64,000 bases of DNA from Microcaldota archaeon (GTDB lineage Archaea; Micrarchaeota; Micrarchaeia; Anstonellales; J096): NCBI GenBank assembly GCA_015522475.1, contig WAMF01000018.1:1-64000 (forward strand), written 5' to 3'. Made by a program: the position numbers and the translations under genes. The notes under the pieces are model-generated. The model was not told where the DNA came from and did not search any database. It saw only the letters and a list, made by a program, of their open reading frames with translations. How positions within the stretch are numbered: the stretch's first letter is position 1; each line of letters begins with the position of its first letter. Of the stretch, positions 42,850 to 51,520 are shown piece after piece.

Positions 42850-42876
42850 GGTGGAGCTTCTTTTCTAAAGAAGGTC

Positions 42877-44778
42877 CTACATGTCCTCGACAGGTTCTAT
42901 GCCCAAAAGCGCGAGGCCCTTTTCAAGTGTTGTGGCGAATCTCTCTACTATAACTAAGCGCTTAGCTTCTTCGTCGCTACCTATAACTTTGTGCTTTTCA
43001 TAGAATCTGCTGAATAGAGCTGAAAGATCCAATAAGTACTCTGCTACAACGTTGGGCTCGAAGCTCCTTGCAGCCCCTTCTACATAGAGAGGGAAAAGCC
43101 AAATATGCCGCATAAGAGCCTGTTCTTCGTCGTTGAGTTGATTAAGCCCTTCTTCAACATTGACATTGGAAACCTCTTCTTTGTTGCCCTTTGAAGACTC
43201 CGCTTTTTCCAAGATGTGTTTAGCCCTGACGAGAGAATAAAGTAAGTAGACGCCACTGTCGCCTTCGAATGAAAGAGCCTTGTTCCAATCAAACACAAAA
43301 TCCTTTCTAGCAGAAGGCTTAAGGAAACTGAATTTTATAGCTGCTAAGGCTATTTTTTCTTTGGGTCCCTTCTCGACGCGGCGCTTACCTTCTTCAAGCA
43401 ACTCATCAGCTGTGAAGCCTAGCCATGTACCCTTTCTGCCCGAAAAAGAGCCCTCTTTCTTCCGCACTCTTCCATATGCTACATGAATGTACTGCTTCTC
43501 ATCTTTTATGACACCCAGCTCAAGAAGAATGTTTTTAACGACCTCTTGAGGGAAGCTTTGTTCATTACCCACAATGTTGACAGCAACAACGGGCTGAGAG
43601 AAGCTCACCTCTTCTTTGCCCGGCGTCGCCTTTACAGCAAGATCATTCGGTTGCGTATCAAAAGTGGAAAAACCCATGTGCTTAAGCAAGCCGAACTTCC
43701 ACATATGGAAAATGATGTCTTTACCCGTATATGTGGGCGTGCCATCGCTACGTAGGAGCACTTTATAGGGTTGTTTTAGCTGAGGCATCCATCTGCTTAA
43801 ATCTACAGCCAAACAGCCCTTAAGCTCGCCTTCGTCTATTTTCACGACGTGGTGTGAGCTCTTTATAAAGTCGAAACCTTCCTTGCCTAAAAACTGCAAG
43901 ACATTACTCTCGAATACAATATAATTATGAAAGATGCCATAAGCGTAAGCCGTCTGCCTTTGAGCTTTGACCACGCGTTTGATAAAGGTTCTGAATTCGT
44001 CGGTAGGATGCCCTTCCAAGCGCTTCATCAAAGCTCTTACTTCCTTCTCTATGCCAGTGTTGCTCTCAAAGAGCTTATGCGCCTCTACATATGCCTTACC
44101 AACAAAGAAATCAAACTTCTCTTCCACACTTCCTTTCCCGCTCGCTGTTTTTTCTTCTTTTCCTGCCCTCTGACCTTTTCTGTGCATCCAATACCAAAAA
44201 CTCTCTGCAACCTGCAAGCCCAAATCATTTATATAATCCAAGCGAACAACATCGTAACCAACAGCTTCTAAAAGATTGGCTATAGCAAAACCCAAAAGAG
44301 CATTCCTCAAATGACCAAGATGCCAGGGTTTGTTTGGGTTTACAGACGGCCCTTCTACTATGGCAGTTGTGCTTTTCTTCTCTAGGGGAAACGCGGCCTG
44401 TGCAAAGAGCATAACAGAATGGGCTCTAACGTTTATATAGGAGCCAACAGCCTCTGCCTTTAAGGGCAAGGCTTCATTTACGAAGAAGGAATTTAAGGCC
44501 TTTGCCAAAGAATTAGCTAGCTCTTGAGGTGTTTTTCCTTCAATTTGAATTTGGCTTGTATTGGAATTATTTTCCCCCTTAGCCATGACCTTGGCTAAAA
44601 CGAACGCCATGCGTGAAGAGAATCCGCCAAACTCTGGCTTTGCTATCTCAATAGTTGAGAGTGCTTCCTCTTCGCTTTTCCCTGTAACGTGCGCCAAAGC
44701 AAGGGCAAAGACACGCCTAGCCTCTAGCGCAGTTAGCAGTTTTTTATTACCTTTTACGACGTCAGTGCCGACTGCCAT
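42877..44778 (-). CDS. argS: Arginyl-tRNA synthetase
   Basis: Class I synthetase charging tRNA-Arg. The HIGH motif appears as NPNKPWHLGHLRNALLG, followed by DYINDLGLQVAESF; the KMSK position reads SFSGRKGTW, one of the variants that ArgS tolerates. The N-terminal Add-1 domain and the C-terminal DALR anticodon domain are present and length 633 is normal. AAGGTGA precedes the ATG. The 44839 gene is upstream with a 60-nt gap. Confidence 0.95.
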   Translation of the reverse strand: MAVGTDVVKGNKKLLTALEARRVFALALAHVTGKSEEEALSTIEIAKPEFGGFSSRMAFVLAKVMAKGENNSNTSQIQIEGKTPQELANSLAKALNSFFVNEALPLKAEAVGSYINVRAHSVMLFAQAAFPLEKKSTTAIVEGPSVNPNKPWHLGHLRNALLGFAIANLLEAVGYDVVRLDYINDLGLQVAESFWYWMHRKGQRAGKEEKTASGKGSVEEKFDFFVGKAYVEAHKLFESNTGIEKEVRALMKRLEGHPTDEFRTFIKRVVKAQRQTAYAYGIFHNYIVFESNVLQFLGKEGFDFIKSSHHVVKIDEGELKGCLAVDLSRWMPQLKQPYKVLLRSDGTPTYTGKDIIFHMWKFGLLKHMGFSTFDTQPNDLAVKATPGKEEVSFSQPVVAVNIVGNEQSFPQEVVKNILLELGVIKDEKQYIHVAYGRVRKKEGSFSGRKGTWLGFTADELLEEGKRRVEKGPKEKIALAAIKFSFLKPSARKDFVFDWNKALSFEGDSGVYLLYSLVRAKHILEKAESSKGNKEEVSNVNVEEGLNQLNDEEQALMRHIWLFPLYVEGAARSFEPNVVAEYLLDLSALFSRFYEKHKVIGSDEEAKRLVIVERFATTLEKGLALLGIEPVEDM

Positions 44779-44838
44779 AGATTCACCTTGCGATTCATCG
44801 CTTCATTTGGCTTATCAGTTAGGTTACTTAAAACTGTG

Positions 44839-45891
44839 TTATCTATATTGAGCGTACTCCCCAACCTTCTTAGGCTTTTTAGCCCTTTCGAGGATTTCCT
44901 GAGCTAGTTTTTCCTCTTCGTCTAACAGCTTGACCTTGCCTTTAACAATCTTCTGCCCCCATGCTGAGAGGGATTTCTCAACCTCTGCTTCTATATCGAC
45001 GCCCTTTATGAGCTCCTTATAGTAGAGAAGGGTATGAAATGCATGCTTTGTCTTCATTTTGCCAAGCAGTGCTATGCCTTTAATGGCAAGTCCTCTGAAT
45101 GAAAGGAAGGGTTGTGAAAGATAACGCGTAATGTGAAATGTAAGGAGCTTCGTCGCGAGTTCATCGTCGAATGCAGCAAGCAGTTCCAAAAAGTAAGCGG
45201 CGCCTTCCACAGACGAGGAGAAGTCCAAAATCTTAGCCGTTATCTCCGCTGGATTAACGCGCTCTGAATGGCGCTTTTCCTTCAAGTAGTCGAGACATAT
45301 AAAGTCACGGTACTCTCGGGCGCTGGAGAGTTTCTCATTCATATAAGCCAATATAGAGCCCTTTATGTTATCATCAACTTTTTTGTAAAGATGCACGAGA
45401 GCCTTACGCGCCTCTTCCCTCTGTTTAAATGAAGCGCCGACGGGATATGCTGAGATTTGCATTATGAGTTCTTTGACCCGTCTGTAATCACGCTCGTGTT
45501 TCGTCAGCTGGGAAGAAGGTTGTGAAAAGGCATTCGCTTGTTGCTGTTGAGCTGGCTTTGAAGAGGGAGTTGAGGACATCGTAGCTTGCAGAGGTGGAGT
45601 TGATTTAGTAGGCACTGTCTGTTGTGCAGATTGAGCGGGTTGGCTCTCTATAGGAAATGGCGCCACGCCAACGGAAACATGTTGTGCATTAGCTGCTCTC
45701 TCCGAACTTTGCCTTTTCTGCATGTTGTGAGGAGAACCTCTCGACTTCTTGCCATCTAACTTCGAATGTAACTTAGAATGCTCTTTAGCCTTCCCTCCTT
45801 TGTTCTCTCCTTTGTCTTTTTTTGCTATCTTAGCGGCTCTAGCCTCTCTAGCCTTCGTACCCCTCTTGCGGTCTTCTTTCTTCTTAACCAT
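44839..45891 (-). CDS. Hypothetical protein, disordered N-terminus and helical repeats
   Basis: 350 residues. The first 150 are a Lys/Arg-rich then Pro/Gln/Ser/Thr-rich linker (QPAQSAQQTVPTKST), clearly disordered. The remaining 200 look like an alpha solenoid of short helix pairs (FLSFRGLAIKGIALLGKMK). The start at 45891 is preceded by AGGGGTG; the GTG at 45900 of the track overlaps it. The layout is similar in kind to the 37136 protein but in reverse order, and I see no clear sequence kinship. Function unknown. Confidence 0.65.
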   Translation of the reverse strand: MVKKKEDRKRGTKAREARAAKIAKKDKGENKGGKAKEHSKLHSKLDGKKSRGSPHNMQKRQSSERAANAQHVSVGVAPFPIESQPAQSAQQTVPTKSTPPLQATMSSTPSSKPAQQQQANAFSQPSSQLTKHERDYRRVKELIMQISAYPVGASFKQREEARKALVHLYKKVDDNIKGSILAYMNEKLSSAREYRDFICLDYLKEKRHSERVNPAEITAKILDFSSSVEGAAYFLELLAAFDDELATKLLTFHITRYLSQPFLSFRGLAIKGIALLGKMKTKHAFHTLLYYKELIKGVDIEAEVEKSLSAWGQKIVKGKVKLLDEEEKLAQEILERAKKPKKVGEYAQYR

Positions 45892-45900
45892 AAGCATCAC

Positions 45901-46158
45901 CCCTTACCTCTCATTCATATCTTTATTCACATCTTAACGTCTTCAGGTTTTCCTTTGCAGTTACCTTCCTCGTGGTGCCCTTTAATCTTCATCTTCAATA
46001 CCCCTAAGTTGTACTGTCAACAGAGGGCATGGCAATCCACAAGGACAGCATTGCCTTTTGAAGCAAGGGCTTTATAAAACTTCCAAATGAGCCCTGGAAT
46101 AAGCGGGCTAGCTAAGCTGCAGCTTGCATTTTAAAGACTCCCTTTCTTAAAGGAGGCA
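45901..46158. other. Divergent intergenic region before rad50
   Basis: Contains a CATTTTAAAGAC box (46126-46137) centred about 26 nt before the rad50 ATG, and a strong AAAGGAGG site directly before that ATG. Nothing else seen in the remaining 220 nt. Confidence 0.45.
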
Positions 46159-48447
46159 ATGATAAAAGCAGTTAGGCTCATTAACTGGCGCTCCCATAAA
46201 GACACATACATTGAATTCGAAAAAGGCGCAAACATATTCGTAGGTAGCATGGGAAGCGGAAAGAGTTCTGTATTAGAGGCTATCTCCTTCGCGCTCTTTG
46301 GCAATCCCTCCGCTAAAAAAGGTGGCAAATTAATGGACCGAGTAAGGAGAGGTGAAGAGAGAGCCAAAGTGGAGCTCATATTAAGCATCGACGGCAAGGA
46401 AGTAAGAATTGAAAGAGAACTCTCTGCAAAAAAGGCCAAGGCTAAGCTATTCATTGACGGCCAACTAAAGGCAGAGATGGCCTCGCGCGTCAACCCAGAG
46501 ATAGAAAAACTCCTTGGCATGAACCGCGAGTTATTTTTAAGAGCTGTCTACGGCGAGCAGAACGAGCTCGACCTCTTCATAAAGATGCCACCAACAGATA
46601 GAAAAAAATACATCGACAGACTTATGGGTATCGAAGAGTTAGAAACTGCTATAGCTGCAGCTAGAGAAGCCATTAGAATCCTAAAAAAGGATGTAGAAAG
46701 GCTTCACGTCGAATACAGAGGAGAGGAGCTCACGAAGATAAGAGAAGAAAGCAAGAAGCTCCACAACACTATAGAAGAACTGTCCAAAAAGCTGGCTGAA
46801 AAAGAAAGCGCCGCTGAAAAAGAAAGAGCTGCTTTCGAAGAGGTAAAGAGGAAATGGCAAGAGTTAAATGAGAAAAGACAGAGGTGGCTTGAGCTTAAGG
46901 CGGAGCTGGAGAGAAAGCGTGGCACCGTCGAGGAGTTAAGTAAGGAAGTGGAAAGCTCAGAGGAAGAAGAGCGCTCATATGAGGCGTTGGAGAAGAAGCA
47001 TGCGGCCATAGCCAAAAAGCTCGCCGAAAAAAGAGTGCTTGTCTCTCAACTGGAAAAAGAGATAGACAAGCTCAAAAAGGCAGCGGCAGAAGCTGAAGCA
47101 ATTGAGAAGCAGATTAAAGAGCTTGTGGAACGCATAGACAAACGAAAGGCAATTTTGGCAAAGTACGACGAGAATGCTCTGGAGAAAGAGGTAAAAAGCT
47201 TAGAAGAAGCACTGAGGAAAGATGAAGCTGAGCTCTCTAGCACAAAAAACGAGCTGGCGAAGATAAAAGAGACACTTACGTACTTAGGAAAGGCCGACAA
47301 AGAAGAGAAGAAATGCCCTGTATGTCAAAGGCCTTTAGAAGACAAAGGGCTTAAAGCCGTAGTTAAGTACTGGGAGGAGCAGAAGAAAAAGTTGGTGGAA
47401 AAAGGCAAAGCTAAGATGACAAAGTTGAACGAAGAGAAAAGCACACTTGAAGAAAAGAAAAAGCTCTTAGACAAAATTAGGCTTATGAGCGAACGGCTAA
47501 AGACAGAAAAAGAGGAACTCGAAGGCTTAGAGCAACGGCTCGATGAATTCAAAGGTGCTGCTAGTAAAGAAAAGCAAGAGACGCTTAAAGCAGAGCTCAA
47601 AGTCGGGCGAGATGAGCTAGAGCAGCTCCTTAAAGATGAAGAAGCGCTTAAAGCGGAGATGCAAGAACAAAGAAGGCGACTCGAAAAGGCTAAGAGGCTC
47701 GAGGCGGCTCGAAAGGATATCAAAAGGCTCGAAAAAGAGTTTGGCAGTTTAGGATACAGTGAAGACGCTTGGAAAGAAGCGGAGGAAGTTTTGAGAGAAA
47801 GGCAAGCAAGGCTAAGGGCAGCAACAGCTGCACTTGACAAGGAAAAAACCCTCCTGAAAGAATTGGCTAAGCGCTATGAGATGCTTCTAAAGAACACCAA
47901 AGAGTTGTTGGAAAAGAAAGAGCGGCTAGAGAAAAGTGAAGCGGCCCTTCACATGGCTCAAGCCATAAAGACGACGCTCGAAGTATTTCAAGCTAAGAAA
48001 AGGAAAGCGGTTATAGAAGCACTGAACACATCTTTAAACGAATTCTGGCAACATCTCTACCCCTATGCAGATTATACTGCAGCTCGAGTGAAGAGCGAAG
48101 AAGGTGCTTATATCTTCGAGGTTTATGACGGCGAAGAATGGCGTGTCCTTGACAATGTAGCCAGTGGTGGTGAGCGAGCAACGTTTGCACTTGCATTAAG
48201 AGTGGCTATGAGCTCTCTCATGGCCGAAAAGCTCAGCTGGCTTATACTGGATGAACCCACACACAACCTAGACAGTCAAGCCATAGACACATTTGTTGAG
48301 GTTATAAAAGAAAAGTTGCCCTCTGTTGTTGAGCAGTTCTTCATCGTCACGCACGACGAGCGCCTGAAGGAAGCGGGTATAGGCAAAGTCTTCATATTCG
48401 ATAGGGGAGCAGAGAAAAAGGAACCCACACAAGTGAAAAAACTGTAA
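46159..48447 (+). CDS. rad50: Rad50 DNA double-strand-break repair ATPase
   Basis: SMC-like ATPase that works with Mre11 at DNA ends. Walker A FVGSMGSGKSSVLEAISFAL is at the N-terminus, the zinc hook CPVCQRPL is at about residue 386 between two long coiled coils, and the C-terminus has the signature ASGGERATFALALR and Walker B SWLILDEPTHNLD. Length 762 is at the short end for archaeal Rad50 (about 850-900), so the coiled coils are short. A strong AAAGGAGG precedes the ATG. mre11, herA and nurA, common partners in archaea, are not adjacent. Confidence 0.95.
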   Translation: MIKAVRLINWRSHKDTYIEFEKGANIFVGSMGSGKSSVLEAISFALFGNPSAKKGGKLMDRVRRGEERAKVELILSIDGKEVRIERELSAKKAKAKLFIDGQLKAEMASRVNPEIEKLLGMNRELFLRAVYGEQNELDLFIKMPPTDRKKYIDRLMGIEELETAIAAAREAIRILKKDVERLHVEYRGEELTKIREESKKLHNTIEELSKKLAEKESAAEKERAAFEEVKRKWQELNEKRQRWLELKAELERKRGTVEELSKEVESSEEEERSYEALEKKHAAIAKKLAEKRVLVSQLEKEIDKLKKAAAEAEAIEKQIKELVERIDKRKAILAKYDENALEKEVKSLEEALRKDEAELSSTKNELAKIKETLTYLGKADKEEKKCPVCQRPLEDKGLKAVVKYWEEQKKKLVEKGKAKMTKLNEEKSTLEEKKKLLDKIRLMSERLKTEKEELEGLEQRLDEFKGAASKEKQETLKAELKVGRDELEQLLKDEEALKAEMQEQRRRLEKAKRLEAARKDIKRLEKEFGSLGYSEDAWKEAEEVLRERQARLRAATAALDKEKTLLKELAKRYEMLLKNTKELLEKKERLEKSEAALHMAQAIKTTLEVFQAKKRKAVIEALNTSLNEFWQHLYPYADYTAARVKSEEGAYIFEVYDGEEWRVLDNVASGGERATFALALRVAMSSLMAEKLSWLILDEPTHNLDSQAIDTFVEVIKEKLPSVVEQFFIVTHDERLKEAGIGKVFIFDRGAEKKEPTQVKKL

Positions 48448-48486
48448 AGGGCTCTGATTTTTAAAGTGAAAGCTTCATATATGGGC

Positions 48487-50118
48487 ATGCCAAGAAAAAA
48501 GCCCCAAGAGACTAGCCAAGAGATTGGTAAAACTAGTAGAGATGGTACAATGCCAAAACCCAAAACATCATCTAAAGCCAGCAGTTATAAGTCTAAAATT
48601 GATGAAGCCATAGGCAATGAACATGTTGTAGAACTCATGAAGCAAGATGAGGGGGCTGCAGCTTACTTCAAATATCTCATGGATGCTTACGAGACATATG
48701 AAAACACGGCTGAGCTCCGCTTGCCAGCAAACCCACTCCTACGCGTCATAGGGCAAGAGCATGCTGTGCTCATAGCTAGGCTCTCTGCCAAACAGAGAAG
48801 GCACCTTCTCCTCGTAGGTCCGCCGGGCATAGGAAAGAGTATGTTGGCCAAGGGCATAGCCCAACTCTTGGGCAAGCCTCAATGGCAGCTCTCCGTTTAC
48901 CACAACGAGAGAAAACCTGAAAGGCCCATATTAAGGGTAGAGCACCGTTCAGAAGTAGAGAAGGAGCAACCTAAGAATGAAGAACCCATAGGCAAACTAG
49001 TTTCGCCCAGCGAAGTACCTATCTTTGTATCCGAGCAGTTGGGTTATAGATGTAAGCACTGTGGAGAGATAAGTCCGCCCAACGTCGAGTTTTGCCCTGC
49101 CTGTGGAGCAAGAAAGTTCGAATCATCGAGGAATCCTTTCGAGGATTTGATATTAACGGCTATTTCTCCTCAGAGGAAGCGCACAGTAAGAACAACAAGA
49201 ATAACGCAGGATGGCAAAAAAGAAACGATTGTATACGAGGAAGCGGGCGAATTTATAAGAGTTTTGACAGAAAAAGACCTTAGAGCGCTAGCCAAAGGCA
49301 ATCAAGGCGAGAAGAAGAAGGTAATTGTGCCTTTGAACAGGAGCCTCTTTGTCCAAGTAACGGGGGCAAGCGAAAGCGAACTTTTGGGCGATGTGCAGCA
49401 CGACCCCTATGGCGGACATCCTGAGATAGGCGTACCCCCGTATATAAGAGTTGTAGCCGGAGCTGTCCACGAGGCGCATGAAGGCGTGCTCTTCATAGAC
49501 GAGCTTGCTTCATTCAGCCTACAACTCCAAAAGCACATACTGACCGCTATGCAAGAGAAAAAATTCACGATAACGGGAAGAAACACGACGAGCACGGGCG
49601 CTGTCGTCAGAGTAGAGAACGTTCCCTGTGATTTCATACTCGTGGGGGCCATAAACATAAACGACCTTGGTCTGCTTGTTCCACCCCTTAGGAACAGGAT
49701 AAGAGGAAGTGGATACGAGCTCCTTATGAAGACGGTTATGGCAGATACTGTCTTCAACAGAGCCAGGTTTGCCCAGTTTGTAGCTCAAGAAATAAATGAA
49801 GAAAAGAACATTCCACATGCGACGAGAGCGGCTGTGGAAATGATGGAAGGCATAGCCAGAGAAATGGCCAAAAAAATAGACAACAGCGCCGCGGGCCTTA
49901 CGCTAAGGTTAAGAACGCTCTCAGGTATAATAAGGCTAGCTGGCGACATGGCCATTATAGAAGGCTCAGAAGTTATAGATAAAGAGCATGTTGCAAAAGC
50001 CAAGAAAAATTCAAAGCCCATAGAAGAGCAAATTATAGAACAGTATGGCAGCGTTTGGAGGGCAAACGAAGCTGATTATGAATTTTCTCACAAGAAGAAG
50101 GGGAGTGGCGTGGCTTAG
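48487..50118 (+). CDS. LonB-type AAA+ ATPase lacking the protease domain, with zinc ribbon insert
   Basis: 543 residues. The sequence follows archaeal LonB closely: LLLVGPPGIGKSMLAKGIAQ (Walker A), LLGDVQHDPYGG, GVLFIDELASF (Walker B), LTAMQEKKFTITGRN, VENVPCDFILVGA, LRNRIRGSGYELLM and LTLRLRTLSGIIRLAGD. It stops after the ATPase lid where LonB would continue into the S16 protease. Between Walker A and B, where LonB has its two membrane helices, there is a zinc ribbon (CKHC...CPAC). It should therefore be a soluble remodelling ATPase. ATG 48487 lies about 25 nt after TTTTTAAAG; the track starts at GTG 48466. Confidence 0.88.
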   Translation: MPRKKPQETSQEIGKTSRDGTMPKPKTSSKASSYKSKIDEAIGNEHVVELMKQDEGAAAYFKYLMDAYETYENTAELRLPANPLLRVIGQEHAVLIARLSAKQRRHLLLVGPPGIGKSMLAKGIAQLLGKPQWQLSVYHNERKPERPILRVEHRSEVEKEQPKNEEPIGKLVSPSEVPIFVSEQLGYRCKHCGEISPPNVEFCPACGARKFESSRNPFEDLILTAISPQRKRTVRTTRITQDGKKETIVYEEAGEFIRVLTEKDLRALAKGNQGEKKKVIVPLNRSLFVQVTGASESELLGDVQHDPYGGHPEIGVPPYIRVVAGAVHEAHEGVLFIDELASFSLQLQKHILTAMQEKKFTITGRNTTSTGAVVRVENVPCDFILVGAININDLGLLVPPLRNRIRGSGYELLMKTVMADTVFNRARFAQFVAQEINEEKNIPHATRAAVEMMEGIAREMAKKIDNSAAGLTLRLRTLSGIIRLAGDMAIIEGSEVIDKEHVAKAKKNSKPIEEQIIEQYGSVWRANEADYEFSHKKKGSGVA

Positions 50119-50153
50119 AGGCGGAAACCCAAGAGCATCGTACTATTGCCGGT

Positions 50154-50609
50154 TTACGACCTGTTTAGCTCTTTAAGCCCCTCTCTAAGCCCACCACGGT
50201 TGGTTGGGGATGGCCACCTTGCCAGGAAGAAATACACTTTCTTACCCACATAAGCCTTTTTCAGAAGGCCTATGGAACATAACTTATTGAGTCGAGCAGA
50301 GGCAGCGTTTGTTCCTTTGTAATGAAGCTCTGCTTTCACGTCTGCAGCACTCACTTCACCCCTGCTCTTTACGAGAGACATAATCTGTTCATCTACGGGC
50401 GAGAGAATGGGCTCTTCCAATTCAGCCTTCATACCTCTGGCCTTTCCAGCTTCGAGCTCTTCTATCTTCTTTTCGAGCAGCTCGATCTTTCTTATGAGCG
50501 TCATGATGAGCTTGTTTGTGTCCTCGACGCGCGTGGTGAGCTGATACAGTGAAGTGGCAAGAGAAGCCTCACCCTCGTATGCGGAACGTTTATATTCGTT
50601 TCCTCTCAT
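50154..50609 (-). CDS. Winged-helix transcriptional regulator with N-terminal coiled coil
   Basis: 151 residues. Residues about 25-55 form a coiled coil (TLIRKIELLEKKIEELEAG) for dimerisation; residues 68-135 look like a winged helix-turn-helix: SPVDEQIMSLVKSRGEVSAA, then recognition helix GTNAASARLNKLCSIGLL and a wing KKAYVGKKVYFFLAR. The promoter region contains several palindromes around TGACATGTCA, so it is probably an autoregulated DNA-binding protein. It converges on the LonB-like gene and is divergent from the 50935 gene. Ligand and targets unknown. Confidence 0.8.
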   Translation of the reverse strand: MRGNEYKRSAYEGEASLATSLYQLTTRVEDTNKLIMTLIRKIELLEKKIEELEAGKARGMKAELEEPILSPVDEQIMSLVKSRGEVSAADVKAELHYKGTNAASARLNKLCSIGLLKKAYVGKKVYFFLARWPSPTNRGGLREGLKELNRS

Positions 50610-50636
50610 ATTAGCTCACTCTACAAGTCACGCGGT

Positions 50637-50714
50637 TGTGACATGTCATGTATGTGTCACGCATATCATGAACGTATCAAGACATGTCACGCTTATATCA
50701 TGATATTGTCATGA
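50637..50714. promoter_or_regulatory. Cluster of palindromic operator-like sites
   Basis: In 78 nt there are three palindromes with a shared CATG centre: TGACATGTCA (50639-50648, perfect), GACATGTC (50681-50688) and ATATCATGATAT (50695-50706, perfect), plus TGTCATGATA following. They lie between the winged-helix gene and a TTTTTTAAAG promoter box (50719-50728) for the divergent side, the position expected for operators. Confidence 0.65.
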
Positions 50715-50934
50715 TAGGTTTTTTAAAGCTTTCGGTTGCTAGGTTGTGTTTTGTCGTGAGACTGAGAAAACAGCGTCGATGGGCAGTTTGGCACTTGAAG
50801 AGGTAGAATTGCCGCTATTATCAAAAAGGCTTAAAAGCTCAAAAGTGCCATTCTTGCAAGAAACATGCACAAATGTCAAAAAAATTCTACGTAATATTTA
50901 TATCGTTGTAAAGAGTGGTCCTTGTGGTGATAAT

Positions 50935-51339
50935 ATGGATAAGGAGAAAATGAAGGGTAAGAAGTGGTATGAGAAATTAAAGGCACCACCCCAACACATA
51001 AGTAGAAGAAGGATTGCTGAACCTCAGCCATTAGCCGAAAAATACAATGTGGCTAAAGACATTAGCTGGTTTGAAACGGAAGATAAAGGAGACATCAAGG
51101 ATATTATAAGCAAACTCGAAGAAAGTGAAAGGAAGTTGAGAGAGCACCTCGTGGTAAGAGAAGGCTTTATCAATGCGCTTGAAGGAATCAGATTGGCTGA
51201 AGGGAAGCTCGGAATACCTCATATCAAGAGAGAAGGAGAGGAGAAAGAAGATGAGATAAGGCAAGAAATAAAAGAAATTAAGGAAAATTTGGCAGAGATC
51301 GCTAAACTGAAGAAGGAACTAAGAGAGAAAGGCTTCTAG
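50935..51339 (+). CDS. Small coiled-coil hypothetical protein
   Basis: 134 residues from the ATG at 50935, which has GGTGAT upstream. Basic N-terminus, then long charged helices (ISKLEESERKLREHLVVREG, IKEIKENLAEIAKLKKEL) that should form a coiled coil. In-frame sequence extends back to a GTG at 50746 that is about 26 nt after TTTTTTAAAG and could be a leaderless start of a 197-residue form. Expression is probably controlled by the operator cluster. Not recognised. Confidence 0.55.
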   Translation: MDKEKMKGKKWYEKLKAPPQHISRRRIAEPQPLAEKYNVAKDISWFETEDKGDIKDIISKLEESERKLREHLVVREGFINALEGIRLAEGKLGIPHIKREGEEKEDEIRQEIKEIKENLAEIAKLKKELREKGF

Positions 51340-51520
51340 ATCAATTTAGCCTCCTTCTCCTTTTGTTTTTCATTCTATACTGCCTGCACTTACACTTACT
51401 TCTGCAAATAATGCTAAATTGGTGCCAGTCGGAAGACAAAGCAACAGCTATAAGCATCTCCTTTTTAATACTTTCCTCAAAAGTAAGTAGAGCCAACACA
51501 GATGTGAGAGGTGAACATGA
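51340..51520. other. Promoter region of the ribosomal/translation cluster
   Basis: TTTTTAATAC near 51460-51469 is a likely TATA box, giving a leader of about 30 nt with GAGGTGA before rps19e. Nothing else found. Confidence 0.45.

Noticed and set aside
42734-42873. Repeats as a small CRISPR-like array
   Set aside because: Only two copies of the 38-nt unit, one spacer, and the repeats are self-complementary hairpins; no cas genes in the window.
46131-47840. Ser/Leu-rich minus-strand ORFs opposite rad50
   Set aside because: Typical antisense shadows of Lys/Glu-rich coiled coils; composition explains the open frames.
38210-50118. The membrane S16 protease (38210) and the protease-less LonB ATPase (48487) as two halves of a split Lon
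   Set aside because: The protease has a signal anchor ahead of its catalytic domain, which places it outside the cytoplasm, whereas the ATPase has no membrane segment. They are 8 kb apart, and the protease matches a known stand-alone secreted group.
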